A stretch of DNA of 63,967 bases from Xanthobacteraceae bacterium (GCA_019745775.1 JAIESR010000107.1:1-63967); one strand, 5' to 3'. Shown: positions 42,836 through 50,880, counted from the first letter of the stretch. Notes: generated by a model not told the origin, from the letters alone. Program-made: numbers and translations.

Positions 42836-42850
42836 GAACGAAGGAAGAAC
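42836..42850. promoter_or_regulatory. LexA box 1 of the microprotein gene
   Basis: GAAC-GAAGGAA-GAAC is an exact GAAC-N7-GAAC SOS operator, 19 bases upstream of the start codon at 42817. It covers the probable transcription start and overlaps the -10. Confidence 0.85.
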
Positions 42851-42877
42851 ATAGTTCACTTTCTGTTCTGGAGTCAA
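42848..42877 (-). promoter_or_regulatory. Promoter of the SOS microprotein gene
   Basis: On the minus strand TTGACT (-35, 42872-42877) and TATGTT (-10, 42848-42853) are 18 bp apart, close to the sigma-70 consensus. LexA boxes occupy both the spacer and the region just after the -10, a tightly repressible layout. Confidence 0.75.
42854..42868. promoter_or_regulatory. LexA box 2 of the microprotein gene
   Basis: GTTC-ACTTTCT-GTTC is an exact SOS operator. It lies in the spacer between -35 and -10 and is three bases from box 1, in opposite orientation. The pair therefore forms a larger palindrome centred on 42852. Confidence 0.88.
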
Positions 42878-42994
42878 GAGTTATCCGCGCCGGTCTCTAA
42901 GCCATTGAAGCCCTGAACTAAATGCCTTCCGGGCGGGGGACGGCGGCCCGACGACACGCGCTTGAAATCCGCAGCAATGCGCAAAGCGCCGAAC

Positions 42995-43010
42995 TGTGAC
43001 GTCCATCACG
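42995..43010. promoter_or_regulatory. CRP/FNR-type site upstream of the RTX gene
   Basis: TGTGA-CGTCCA-TCACG matches the Crp palindrome TGTGA-N6-TCACA at nine of ten positions. It lies about 60 bases upstream of the RTX-like start codon. Control by a Crp-family regulator is inferred. Confidence 0.45.
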
Positions 43011-43070
43011 GCGCCCTGCCAGCCGGAGCCTTACGCATTCGTGCACAGGATCAATTTCAGGGAGAGCAAG

Positions 43071-44054
43071 ATGACCGCGAAGCTTGGCAAGTCGACCGTG
43101 GGAACCAACGGCGACAGTAACGACATGTTCGACTTTGTCGCCCACCTGACGTCGCCCGATACCGCCCTTTACGACGGCTTCTTTGGCGAGAAGATCGATC
43201 TCAGCGAGAGATCCTATGATCCCGTCAAGGTCGATACGCCCACGAGCGGGCTGCTCGTGACCGGCACCGAGCACGACGACTCGCTTTACGGCTCCGAACT
43301 CAACGATGAAATCTACGGCCTTGCCGGCAATGACCGGATCGACGCGGGCGGCGGCAATGACCTGTTGTTCGGCGGCCTCGGTAACGACACGTTGTTCGGC
43401 GGCGCCGGGGTGGACACCGTCAGCTACGCAGGAAGCGACGCCCCCATCAACGCCCAGCTTTTTTCCAACCTGGTTCACACCTACCGCGTGGAAGGCGACG
43501 AGAACGGAGAGCATACACACCTTGTTGAAACCGATATGCTTTACAGCGTCGAGCGCGTCATCGGTTCGAACTACGACGACTATATGTACGGCGGTCAGAA
43601 TGGTGGACTGCTGGATGGCGGCGGCGGCAATGATTACCTCTTCGGCGGCGGGACTGACGGACTGACCGTTCTGGTTGGCGGCGACGGCGACGACCGCCTC
43701 TATTCAGGGAGCGCGGCGACCTGGATGACCGGCGGCAGTGGCGCCGACGAGTTCGTCTTCGGGATCGCCGGACCATCGACGGTCACCGATTTCACGTCCG
43801 GTGTCGACAAAATCTGGGACGTCGCTTCGGTCTACGAGAACGGTCTTCCGCTCGGGCACGATTGGATACTGGCAACCGGGACAGAGTTGCCGACGGCCCG
43901 GAACGCCGATGGCGATGCCCTGTTCTACGACACGGACGACTACGCGCTGTACGAGCTCTGGTATGACGACGATGGCCAGGTCAGCGACACGTTCCTGCTG
44001 GCGACCTTCACCAACGGCATCCAGCTTGAGGCCGGCGACTTCATGTTTGTGTAG
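43071..44054 (+). CDS. RTX-type calcium-binding repeat protein
   Basis: A 327-residue acidic protein. The start at 43071 (MTAKLGKSTVG) has GGGAG upstream. Glycine/aspartate nonapeptide repeats occur at about residues 60-120 (GTEHDDSLYG, GLAGNDRIDAGGGNDLLFGG, GLGNDTLFGGAGVDTVSY) and 180-225 (GGGGNDYLFGG, GGDGDDRLY, GGSGADEFVFG), forming calcium-bound parallel beta-rolls. No N-terminal signal is present, as expected for type I secretion. The C-terminus (LATFTNGIQLEAGDFMFV) resembles serralysin-type tails. No transporter or protease domain is encoded nearby, so it may be a secreted structural or adhesive protein. Confidence 0.85.
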   Translation: MTAKLGKSTVGTNGDSNDMFDFVAHLTSPDTALYDGFFGEKIDLSERSYDPVKVDTPTSGLLVTGTEHDDSLYGSELNDEIYGLAGNDRIDAGGGNDLLFGGLGNDTLFGGAGVDTVSYAGSDAPINAQLFSNLVHTYRVEGDENGEHTHLVETDMLYSVERVIGSNYDDYMYGGQNGGLLDGGGGNDYLFGGGTDGLTVLVGGDGDDRLYSGSAATWMTGGSGADEFVFGIAGPSTVTDFTSGVDKIWDVASVYENGLPLGHDWILATGTELPTARNADGDALFYDTDDYALYELWYDDDGQVSDTFLLATFTNGIQLEAGDFMFV

Positions 44055-44095
44055 CTGACGACGGCATCGCACTGGCGGCAATGCCGGTGCGTAGG

Positions 44096-44121
44096 TGCGT
44101 AGGATGGGTGGAGCGAAGCGA
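44096..44121. repeat. Half of a palindromic intergenic repeat
   Basis: CGTAGGATGGGTGGAGCGAA and GCGA match one arm of a repeat common in Bradyrhizobium relatives (an arm ending in ACCCATCCTACG is missing). It lies just before a truncated gene and suggests local rearrangement. Confidence 0.4.
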
Positions 44122-44150
44122 CGTCCCCTGACACTCGGAAAGGCTGTGCA

Positions 44151-44246
44151 ATGAACGCGATCAATGTCATCGCGCCTTACAAGTATCACGGCATGTGGGT
44201 TTTCGACGACCCGCGCGTGGGTCTGGCGCAGAGGATACCGACGTGA
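44151..44246 (+). pseudogene. Truncated DUF6717-like gene
   Basis: The first 26 or so codons (MNAINVIAPYKY then HGMWVFDDPRVGLAQ) match the N-terminus of the DUF6717 family as I recall it. The frame then departs from the family (RIPT) and stops at residue 31. The rest of the gene is not found downstream; instead, an inverted-repeat cassette starts 20 bases later. The likely cause is insertion or deletion tied to that cassette. A 31-residue functional peptide is possible but less likely. Confidence 0.55.
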
Positions 44247-44265
44247 GGTGAGCACGGCCTCTCGT

Positions 44266-44302
44266 TTCCCCTCCCCCTTGTGGGGAGGGGTCAGGGGTGG
44301 GG
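44266..44302. repeat. Left inverted repeat of the DUF559 cassette
   Basis: A 37-bp C/G-rich sequence (starts TTCCCCTCCCCCTTG, ends TCAGGGGTGGGG). It is the reverse complement of 44557-44593 with a single mismatch. It also has an internal hairpin (CCCCTCCCC / GGGGAGGGG). Confidence 0.85.
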
Positions 44303-44394
44303 TCTCGCGCGGGAAACGTTTATGCCGACCGGCCGACAGCCAACCACGAACCTGGGCGTTGCTGGATCGATCGGCTCCTGAGTTGCCGCAACGC

Positions 44395-44514
44395 CGCTTC
44401 GCGCGGCAAATGCGTTCGGCACCAACGGAGGCTGAGCGAAAGCTCTGGTGGCACTTGCGCCATCGCCTCTCGGTCGAAAGTTCGCATTTCCGCGGACAAG
44501 TGCTGGGCGGTATC
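44395..44514 (+). pseudogene. Remnant of a DUF559 endonuclease-like gene
   Basis: The frame reads RFARQMRSAPTEAERKLWWH then LRHRLSVESSHFRGQVLGG, which matches the start of DUF559 (Vsr/restriction endonuclease-like) proteins. The domain then breaks off: the expected IGPYIVDF and catalytic part is missing, and the frame runs into the right inverted repeat. It has no credible own start. It lies inside the inverted-repeat cassette. Confidence 0.6.
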
Positions 44515-44556
44515 GAAGGCGTGCTCGAAACGATTCAGCGTGCCCTGAGCAACCAC

Positions 44557-44593
44557 CCCCACCCCTAACCCCTCCCCACAAGGGGGAGGGGAA
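44557..44593. repeat. Right inverted repeat of the DUF559 cassette
   Basis: A 37-bp mirror of 44266-44302 (starts CCCCACCCCTAACC, ends GGGGGAGGGGAA). The two copies bound a 254-bp segment with the endonuclease remnant. The remaining 80 bases to the end of lolD hold nothing I can name. Confidence 0.85.
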
Positions 44594-44674
44594 CACCCGT
44601 GGCGCCATTGCGTCTTCGACGCTTGCGCCTCATGCGCGTTGGGCCCGTTGGATTTGCCTAGCCTCTTACACCCC

Positions 44675-45487
44675 CTACTCCATCTCCACCACCGCCCCAT
44701 CCCGCAACGTCACGCGGCGGTCCATGCGGGCGGCGATGTCCATGTTGTGGGTGGCGCAGATCATCGCGAGGCCGGAGGCGCGCACCAGTTGCGTCAGCGC
44801 GCCGAACACCCGCTCCGAGGTGCGCGGATCGAGGTTGCCGGTCGGCTCGTCGGCGAGGAGGATGCGCGGCGCATTGGCGACCGCGCGCGCGATCGCGACG
44901 CGCTGCTGCTCGCCGCCCGACAATTGCGACGGCCGGTGGGTCAGGCGATCCTTCAGCCCGAGATAGTTCAGGAGCTCGCTGGCGCGGTTCGCCGCCTCCT
45001 TGCGCGAGAGCCCGCGGATCATCTGCGGCAGGATCACGTTCTCGATCGCGGAGAATTCCGGCAGCAAATGGTGGAACTGGTAGACGAAGCCGATCTCGGT
45101 GCGCCGCAGCCGCGTGCGCTGGCTGTCGGACATGGTCGAGGTCGCCACGCGTTCGATATAGACCTCGCCGGCATCGGGATATTCGAGCAGGCCGGCGATA
45201 TGCAGCAAGGTCGATTTGCCGGCGCCCGACGGTGCGACCAATGCCACCGATTGGCCCGGCCACACCGCGAGCTCGGCGCCTTTGAGGATTTCGAGCACGC
45301 CGGCGCCCTGGCGGTAATGGCGCTCGATACCGTTCAGGAACAGGACCGGCGCGTCGTCCTGCGGAAACGGCAGTTCGTCGCCGCCCGCCGGCTCCGGCGA
45401 CACCGGAGGCGGCGCCGTCGATGCGGCGTCCTTGCGCAGCGGCCCGGCGCCCGCCCGCGGCTCCGTGATGGCGGCAGCTTCATTCAT
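44675..45487 (-). CDS. lolD: Lipoprotein-releasing ATPase LolD
   Basis: A 270-residue ABC ATPase that powers release of lipoproteins from the inner membrane to LolA. Walker A is [12 protein letters not shown], the signature is [14 protein letters not shown], Walker B is [12 protein letters not shown], and the LolD-type contact region is [21 protein letters not shown] Pro/Ala-rich N-terminal extension of about 45 residues precedes the domain. Its start overlaps the stop of the first permease gene by 8 bases, so translation is coupled. Confidence 0.96.
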   Translation of the reverse strand: MNEAAAITEPRAGAGPLRKDAASTAPPPVSPEPAGGDELPFPQDDAPVLFLNGIERHYRQGAGVLEILKGAELAVWPGQSVALVAPSGAGKSTLLHIAGLLEYPDAGEVYIERVATSTMSDSQRTRLRRTEIGFVYQFHHLLPEFSAIENVILPQMIRGLSRKEAANRASELLNYLGLKDRLTHRPSQLSGGEQQRVAIARAVANAPRILLADEPTGNLDPRTSERVFGALTQLVRASGLAMICATHNMDIAARMDRRVTLRDGAVVEME

Positions 45488-46760
45488 AACGAAGCGCCTC
45501 GACCGGATCGAGCCGCGCCGCGCGGAACGATGGATAGAGCGTCGCCGCCACAGACAAGGTCAGCGACATCACGACCACGGCCGTCGTCTCGCGCACGTCC
45601 AGCTCGGCGGGCAATCGCGACAGGAAGTAGAGCGTGGGGTCGAAGACCTCCCGCTGCGTGGCCCAGGAAATGAATTGCCGGATCGACTCGATGTTCGCAC
45701 ACACCGCGACCCCGAGCAGGAAACCGCCGAGCGTCCCGACCACGCCGATCGACGCGCCGGTGATGAAGAAGATCCGCATCACCGAGCCTGGCGTGGCGCC
45801 GATGGTGCGCAGGATCGCGATGTCGGAACTCTTGTCCTTGACCAGCATGATCAGGCCGGACACGACGTTGAACGCCGCGACCAGCACGATCAGCGTGAGG
45901 ATCAGGAACATCACGTTGCGCTCGACCTGGAGCGCATTGAAGAACGTCGCGTTGCGTTGCGTCCAGTCGATCATGAAGATCGGCCGGCCGGCCGCCTCGG
46001 CGATGAGCTTGCGGAAGGTCTGCACCCGGTCCGGATTGTTGGTGTAGACCTCGATCGCCGTCACGTCGCCGCTGCGGTTGAAAAACGCCTGGGCCTCGCT
46101 GATCGGCATGAACACGAAGGCGGAGTCGTATTCCGACATGCCGACTTCGAACACGGCGACGATCTTGTACGGCTTGATCCGCGGCACCACGCCGAGCGGC
46201 GTCGTCGCGCCCTTCGGATGCACCAGCGTGATGTTGTCGCCGGTGCGCAACGACAACTGGTTGGCGAGGCGTTTGCCGATCGCGACGCCTTCGCTGGTGT
46301 CGAAGCCGTCGAGCGTGCCCTGCACGATCCGGTTGCCGATGGATGGGAGCTTTGAAAGGCTCTCGCCGAGCAGGCCGCGCACCAGCACGCCGCTCGAGCC
46401 GAAGGGCGAGGACGAGAGCGCCTGCCCCTCGACGACGGGCGACACCAGCATCACGCCGTCGACCTTGGCGATGCGCGCCGCCACCTCCTTCCAGTCGGTG
46501 AGCGGCGATTCCAGCGGCTGCACCAGCAGGTGGCCGTTGAGGCCGAGGATCTTGTCGAGCAGTTCCTTGCGGAAGCCGTTCATCACCGCCATGACAATGA
46601 TCAGCGTCGCCACGCCCAGCATGATGCCGAGGAACGAAAAGCCGGCGATGACCGAGATGAATCCTTCCTTGCGCCGCGCCCGCAGGTAGCGCAGCGACAG
46701 CATCCACTCATAAGCGGAAAAGGGGCGTGTACCGGTCGGTTCGGCCATGTCTTTACTCAT
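45480..46760 (-). CDS. lolE: Lipoprotein-releasing permease, copy A (LolC/LolE family)
   Basis: A 426-residue inner-membrane permease. One N-terminal helix ([20 protein letters not shown]), a large periplasmic domain, and three C-terminal helices end in [13 protein letters not shown]. Start choice: 46760 overlaps the upstream stop by 8 bases exactly as lolD overlaps this gene; 46748 (MAEPTG) is the alternative. It is paralogous to copy B, and its first 73 codons are nearly identical in DNA. Which of the two is LolC and which LolE cannot be said; the symbol is provisional. Confidence 0.93.
   Translation of the reverse strand: MSKDMAEPTGTRPFSAYEWMLSLRYLRARRKEGFISVIAGFSFLGIMLGVATLIIVMAVMNGFRKELLDKILGLNGHLLVQPLESPLTDWKEVAARIAKVDGVMLVSPVVEGQALSSSPFGSSGVLVRGLLGESLSKLPSIGNRIVQGTLDGFDTSEGVAIGKRLANQLSLRTGDNITLVHPKGATTPLGVVPRIKPYKIVAVFEVGMSEYDSAFVFMPISEAQAFFNRSGDVTAIEVYTNNPDRVQTFRKLIAEAAGRPIFMIDWTQRNATFFNALQVERNVMFLILTLIVLVAAFNVVSGLIMLVKDKSSDIAILRTIGATPGSVMRIFFITGASIGVVGTLGGFLLGVAVCANIESIRQFISWATQREVFDPTLYFLSRLPAELDVRETTAVVVMSLTLSVAATLYPSFRAARLDPVEALRYE
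46531..46749. repeat. 219-bp tract shared with copy B (first member)
   Basis: This stretch at the 5' end of copy A matches 47816-48034 at 218 of 219 bases (only 46596 A versus 47881 G). Outside the tract the two genes diverge widely, which indicates recent gene conversion or selection for this part. Confidence 0.9.
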
Positions 46761-48033
46761 AACGAAGCGCCTCTACCGGATCGAGCCGCGCCGCACGGAA
46801 CGACGGATAGAGTGTCGCCGCCACCGACAGGGTCAGCGCCATCACGACTACTGCGGTCGTCTCTCGGACGTCCATCTCGGCGGGTAGCCGAGACAGGAAA
46901 TAGAGCAAGGGGTCAAAGGCTTGCGGGGCGACGAATTGCCGGATCGACTCGATGTTAGCGCACACCACGATCCCGAGCAGAAAGCCGCCGAACGTGCCGA
47001 TCACGCCGATCGACGTGCCGGTGATGAAGCCGATCGACGTGCCGGTGATGAAGAAGACGCGCATGATCGACCCTCGCGACGCACCCATGGTGCGCAGGAT
47101 CGCGATGTCGGAGCCTTTGTCCTTCACCAGCATGATCAAGCCAGAGATAACGTTGAACGCTGCGACCACGACGATCAGCGTCAGGATCAGGAACATCACG
47201 TTGCGTTCGATCTGCAGCGCGTTGAAGAACGTCGTATTGCGCTGCGTCCAGTCGATGATGCGGACCGGCCGGCCGGCCGCCTCGGGGATGGTCTTGCGGA
47301 AGTGCATCACCCGGTCCGGACTGCCGGTGTAGACCTCGATCGCCGTCACATCGCCGGCGCGGTTGAAGTAAGGCTGCGATTCCTGCAGCGGCATGAATAC
47401 GAAGGTGGCGTCGTATTCCGACATGCCGACTTCGAAGATGGCGACGATCTTGTAGGGCTTGCGCCGCGGCATGACGCCGAGCGGCGTGTCGACGCCCTTC
47501 GGATGCATAAGGTCGATGTTGTCGCCGATGCGCAAGGAGAGTTGGCCGGCGAGCCGGCGGCCAATGGCAACGCCTTCGGAGCTGTCGAAGCCTTCGAGCG
47601 TGCCCCACTTGATCCGGTTGCCTACCGACGGAAGCCGGGCGAGAACGTCGCCCGGCATCCCGCGTACCAGGACGCCGGTCGCGGCGAATGGCGAGGACGC
47701 CAACGCCTGCCCTTCGACCACGGGCGCGACCAGCATAACGCCGTCGACCTTGGCGACGCGCTCGGCGACCTCCTTCCAATTAGTGAGCGGGTATTCCGCC
47801 GGTTGGATCACGAAGTGGCCGTTGAGGCCGAGGATCTTGTCGAGCAGTTCCTTGCGGAAGCCGTTCATCACCGCCATGACGATGATCAGCGTCGCCACGC
47901 CCAGCATGATGCCGAGGAACGAAAAGCCGGCGATGACCGAGATGAATCCTTCCTTGCGCCGCGCCCGCAGGTAGCGCAGCGACAGCATCCACTCATAAGC
48001 GGAAAAGGGGCGTGTACCGGTCGGTTCGGCCAT
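46753..48033 (-). CDS. lolC: Lipoprotein-releasing permease, copy B (LolC/LolE family)
   Basis: A 426-residue permease. The start [17 protein letters not shown] at 48033 has GGGAAG upstream; a GTG at 48060 is less likely. Topology matches copy A. It carries an extra 8 residues (FITGTSIG twice in a row) at the start of the second membrane helix, made by an exact 24-bp tandem duplication. The helix is therefore longer or shifted. It is first in the lol operon and follows proS on the same strand. The symbol is provisional. Confidence 0.93.
   Translation of the reverse strand: MAEPTGTRPFSAYEWMLSLRYLRARRKEGFISVIAGFSFLGIMLGVATLIIVMAVMNGFRKELLDKILGLNGHFVIQPAEYPLTNWKEVAERVAKVDGVMLVAPVVEGQALASSPFAATGVLVRGMPGDVLARLPSVGNRIKWGTLEGFDSSEGVAIGRRLAGQLSLRIGDNIDLMHPKGVDTPLGVMPRRKPYKIVAIFEVGMSEYDATFVFMPLQESQPYFNRAGDVTAIEVYTGSPDRVMHFRKTIPEAAGRPVRIIDWTQRNTTFFNALQIERNVMFLILTLIVVVAAFNVISGLIMLVKDKGSDIAILRTMGASRGSIMRVFFITGTSIGFITGTSIGVIGTFGGFLLGIVVCANIESIRQFVAPQAFDPLLYFLSRLPAEMDVRETTAVVVMALTLSVAATLYPSFRAARLDPVEALRYE
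47005..47052. repeat. 24-bp tandem duplication inside permease copy B
   Basis: Two exact 24-base units (47005-47028 and 47029-47052) encode FITGTSIG twice in frame. Copy A has one unit (FITGASIG). Slippage here keeps the frame in 8-residue steps. Confidence 0.92.
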
Positions 48034-48034
48034 G
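47816..48034. repeat. 219-bp tract shared with copy A (second member)
   Basis: Mate of 46531-46749, offset by 1285 bases. Recombination between the tracts would delete one permease gene and leave one hybrid. Confidence 0.9.
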
Positions 48035-48130
48035 ACTGTCTTCCCGCCCCCCGTTTTCACATGATTCTGGCCGATTCACGCCATCCTCATGCGCCAAAAG
48101 CGCACAAATCGCACAGATTACGTGGCCACC

Positions 48131-49450
48131 TTACGCCGATAGCCGCGCGATCGCGTCCGCCGGGCTCATCAATTCCCGTGATCCGTCAGCACGCCGCTTG
48201 ACCTCGACCTTCCCTTCGGCGAGCCCGCGCGGCCCGACCAGCACCTGCCAAGGCAGCCCGATCAGGTCGGCGGTGGCGAATTTCGCGCCCGGCCGCTCTT
48301 CGCGGTCGTCGTAGAGCACGTCCACGCCCTTGGCGGTCAGCGCCTTGTAGAGCTGTTCGCAGGCGCCATCGGTAGCGGCGTCGCCCTGCTTGAGATTGAG
48401 GATCGCGACCTTGAACGGCGCGACCGTCTCCGGCCAGATGATGCCGGCGTCGTCATGGGAGGCTTCGATGATCGCGCCGACCAGGCGCGAGACGCCGACC
48501 CCGTAGGAGCCGCCGTGAACCGGATGGTCGGCGCCGTCCGGGCCCGACACCACCGCCTTCATCGGCACCGAATACTTGGTGCCGAAATAGAAGATCTGGC
48601 CGACCTCGATGCCGCGGGTGTGCAGCCGCTTCTCCGGCGCGACCTCGCGCTCGAAGCGCGCTCCGTCGTGGACGTCCTCGGTCGCGGCGTAGAGCGTCGT
48701 CCACTGCCTGATGATCGGCGTGAGATCGCCGTCGTAGTCGACGTCCGCGCCCGGCACCGGCAGCTCGAGCACATCCTTGTTGCAGAACACGCCGGACTCG
48801 CCGGTCTCGGCGAGGATGATGAATTCGTGGGAAAGGTCGCCGCCGATCGGGCCGGTCTCGGCGCGCATCGGGATCGCCTTCAGCCCCATGCGGGCGAAGG
48901 TGCGCAGATAGGCGACGAACATCTTGTTGTACGACACGCGCGCCGCCGCCTCGTCGATGTCGAACGAGTAGGCATCCTTCATCAGGAATTCGCGGCCGCG
49001 CATCACGCCGAAGCGCGGGCGCTGCTCGTCGCGGAACTTCCACTGGATGTGATAGAGGTTCTTGGGCAGATCGCGGTACGAGCGGACGTAGGCGCGGAAG
49101 ATTTCCGTGATCATGTCCTCGTTGGTCGGCCCGTACAGCAATTCGCGCTCGTGCCGGTCCTTGATGCGCAGCATCTCGGGCCCATAGGCGTCGTAGCGTC
49201 CGGTCTCGCGCCAGAGGTCGGCGAGCTGCAGCGTCGGCATCAGGAGCTCGATCGCGCCGGCGCGGTCCTGCTCCTCGCGCACGATCTGCTCGATCTTCTT
49301 GAGCACCCGAAAACCCAGCGGCAGCCACGCATAGATGCCCGACGCCTCCTGCCGCAGCATGCCGGCGCGCAGCATCAGGCGATGCGACACGATCTCCGCC
49401 TCTTTCGGGGTCTCGCGCAGGATCGGCAGGAAGTAATGGGATAGGCGCAT
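48131..49450 (-). CDS. proS: Prolyl-tRNA synthetase (short, alphaproteobacterial type)
   Basis: A 439-residue class II synthetase that charges tRNA-Pro. The start [20 protein letters not shown] at 49450 is the family start. Motifs include [18 protein letters not shown] (motif 2) and [17 protein letters not shown] (motif 3). The editing domain of the long bacterial form is absent, typical for alphaproteobacteria. The anticodon-binding domain ends the protein. The lol genes follow. Confidence 0.97.
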   Translation of the reverse strand: MRLSHYFLPILRETPKEAEIVSHRLMLRAGMLRQEASGIYAWLPLGFRVLKKIEQIVREEQDRAGAIELLMPTLQLADLWRETGRYDAYGPEMLRIKDRHERELLYGPTNEDMITEIFRAYVRSYRDLPKNLYHIQWKFRDEQRPRFGVMRGREFLMKDAYSFDIDEAAARVSYNKMFVAYLRTFARMGLKAIPMRAETGPIGGDLSHEFIILAETGESGVFCNKDVLELPVPGADVDYDGDLTPIIRQWTTLYAATEDVHDGARFEREVAPEKRLHTRGIEVGQIFYFGTKYSVPMKAVVSGPDGADHPVHGGSYGVGVSRLVGAIIEASHDDAGIIWPETVAPFKVAILNLKQGDAATDGACEQLYKALTAKGVDVLYDDREERPGAKFATADLIGLPWQVLVGPRGLAEGKVEVKRRADGSRELMSPADAIARLSA

Positions 49451-49952
49451 GGCTGATTGACGGGAATCGCGGGTGGCTCGGGCCCGTCGAGTGAAACCGG
49501 AAGGGCTGATAAAACACAAGACCTTTCAAAGATTTCGGGGCGGATTTGGGACCGTTTTGGCGGTCCGGCGCCGCGGGCGAAAAATCGTGCGCGGAGGCGC
49601 ATTTGGGCTGGTGACAAGCCTGGGGACAATTGGGTAGGTTCCAGTCGGCGGGGGCGACACCCGGCCATGCGGGTCACGGCTCACGACCCGTTCGCGGTCT
49701 GACATCACGTTCCAAAACTTTCCAAAGCCACGGTCCAAGTCTCGGGAGGACACCCAGCCCCAGGCGCCTAAAGCCACAGCCGCCGTATTGAGTTCAAGTC
49801 GGGCGGACATGAAGGGCATGCAATTATCGAGCAGGGCTAAAGCCCTGCTCATTTTTTTGGTGCGTGCCGCGCGCGCTCATTCCTGCGCGGCAAGGTTTCA
49901 GACGCCTCTCGCCATTTCAGGTTCTGAGTCTCAAGCGTGTTGGCCGCTGCGG
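49451..49952. other. 500-base gap between proS and the DUF1467 gene
   Basis: No gene with credible protein similarity. The reading frames present are shadow-like and Pro/Arg-rich. The gap ends with a strong plus-strand terminator at 49829-49858, though no plus-strand gene precedes it, so it may encode a small RNA. Confidence 0.5.
49829..49858 (+). terminator. Strong Rho-independent terminator without an upstream gene
   Basis: A perfect 10-bp stem (GAGCAGGGCT / AGCCCTGCTC) with a 2-base centre is followed by A and seven T residues on the plus strand. The minus strand lacks a T-run. Both flanking genes are on the minus strand, so an unannotated plus-strand transcript should end here. Confidence 0.85.
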
Positions 49953-50222
49953 TCAGCGCGGCATCCCGAACAGGATGATGAGATCGTCGAGCGTCACCAG
50001 CCGGTAGACATAAATCGATGCGCCGACGGCAAACACGACGCCCGAGACCACGGTCGTCCAGACGAGCTTCCACCACAGCCGCGGGATAGCGGGTGCGCCG
50101 GGGTCGCTGCCGCCGACGACGTCGCCGCCCTCCTCCTGGCTGCGGACGCCCCATGGCAGCACCATGAACAGCACCACCCACCAGATGATGAAGTAGACGG
50201 CGATCGCGGTTGCGAGCGACAT
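49953..50222 (-). CDS. DUF1467 family membrane protein
   Basis: An 89-residue protein with two membrane helices (SLATAIAVYFIIWWVVLFMV and LVWTTVVSGVVFAVGASIYV) joined by an acidic and proline-rich loop (LPWGVRSQEEGGDVVGGSDP). The start at 50222 (MSLATAIAVYF) fits the family. Its function is unknown. In this group it sits between proS and the epimerase gene. Confidence 0.9.
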   Translation of the reverse strand: MSLATAIAVYFIIWWVVLFMVLPWGVRSQEEGGDVVGGSDPGAPAIPRLWWKLVWTTVVSGVVFAVGASIYVYRLVTLDDLIILFGMPR

Positions 50223-50348
50223 GTTTAGGTTACCCAAGTGAATTTAAGCCGTTGGATTAAGGTAAAAAACAGAACAAATCCCTGCTCGCGTATGCCGCGA
50301 CCCCCCTCGGTGATAACACACGCCGATAGTCAACAAGGAGTCCGTGGC

Positions 50349-50726
50349 ATGTCCACTCGTCTGGCCACTCGTATGTCACTGCTGGCGGCAGCTCTTGTCG
50401 CCGCTGTCACCCTGAGCCTCGCGCCGACGGCGCCGGCGGTTGCCGATGAAGGTCCGGTCGTTCGCCAGCCGCGCGCGCGCGTCGTCGCGCCGCGCCCGGC
50501 GCCGCGTGTCCGCACGGTGGTGCAGACCCGCACCGTCGAGCGGATCCATTACGTGCCGGTGTACTACACCACCGGCTGCGGCGGCTGCGCCGCTGCGGCG
50601 CCGGTCTACTACGTTCCGCGCTACCATGCCGCCGGTTGCGGCAGCTGCGCGCAGCCGGTCGCCGCGCCATACTACTGGGCAGTACAGACTGCGCGGTATC
50701 GGCACGCTCACGGCTACTATCGCTGA
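50349..50726 (+). CDS. Small exported protein with two CxxC repeats
   Basis: A 125-residue protein I cannot name. AAGGAG lies 10 bases before the start at 50349. A signal peptide (about 1-32, ending PAVADEG) precedes an Arg/Val/Pro-rich linker. Then two 20-residue repeats follow: YVPVYYTTGCGGC (68-80) and YVPRYHAAGCGSC (88-100). The C-terminus is rich in Tyr and His (YRHAHGYYR). The Cys pairs may bind metal or form disulfides. It has its own terminator at 50818-50862. Confidence 0.75.
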   Translation: MSTRLATRMSLLAAALVAAVTLSLAPTAPAVADEGPVVRQPRARVVAPRPAPRVRTVVQTRTVERIHYVPVYYTTGCGGCAAAAPVYYVPRYHAAGCGSCAQPVAAPYYWAVQTARYRHAHGYYR

Positions 50727-50817
50727 GGAGAGATCAACGGCCAGTGGCTGTGCGCCGGATTGAAATCCCCGACCCCCCGTCCAATCCGTCGACACTATAA
50801 ACAACATTGGCGTTGAG

Positions 50818-50862
50818 GTGTGCGGCTCGCGGCTTCGCCCGTCGAGCCGCCACTTTTTTTTG
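50818..50862 (+). terminator. Rho-independent terminator of the CxxC protein gene
   Basis: A 7-bp stem CGGCTCG (50823-50829) / CGAGCCG (50843-50849) around a 13-base loop is followed by nine T residues (50854-50862). It ends the plus-strand message of the gene at 50349. Confidence 0.85.
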
Positions 50863-50880
50863 GGCGGCAGGGTATTGATC

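Noticed and set aside
42836-42868. LexA control of the RTX gene from the same boxes
   Set aside because: The boxes are about 200 bases from that start codon and fit exactly into the promoter of the opposite microprotein gene.
44448-44966. Plus-strand frame over the lolD start region
   Set aside because: It is the antisense shadow of lolD and the inverted-repeat cassette.
49526-49852. Minus-strand frame of 108 codons between proS and the DUF1467 gene
   Set aside because: Composition is Pro/Arg-rich with no recognisable domain or ribosome-binding site, and the frame spans the terminator.
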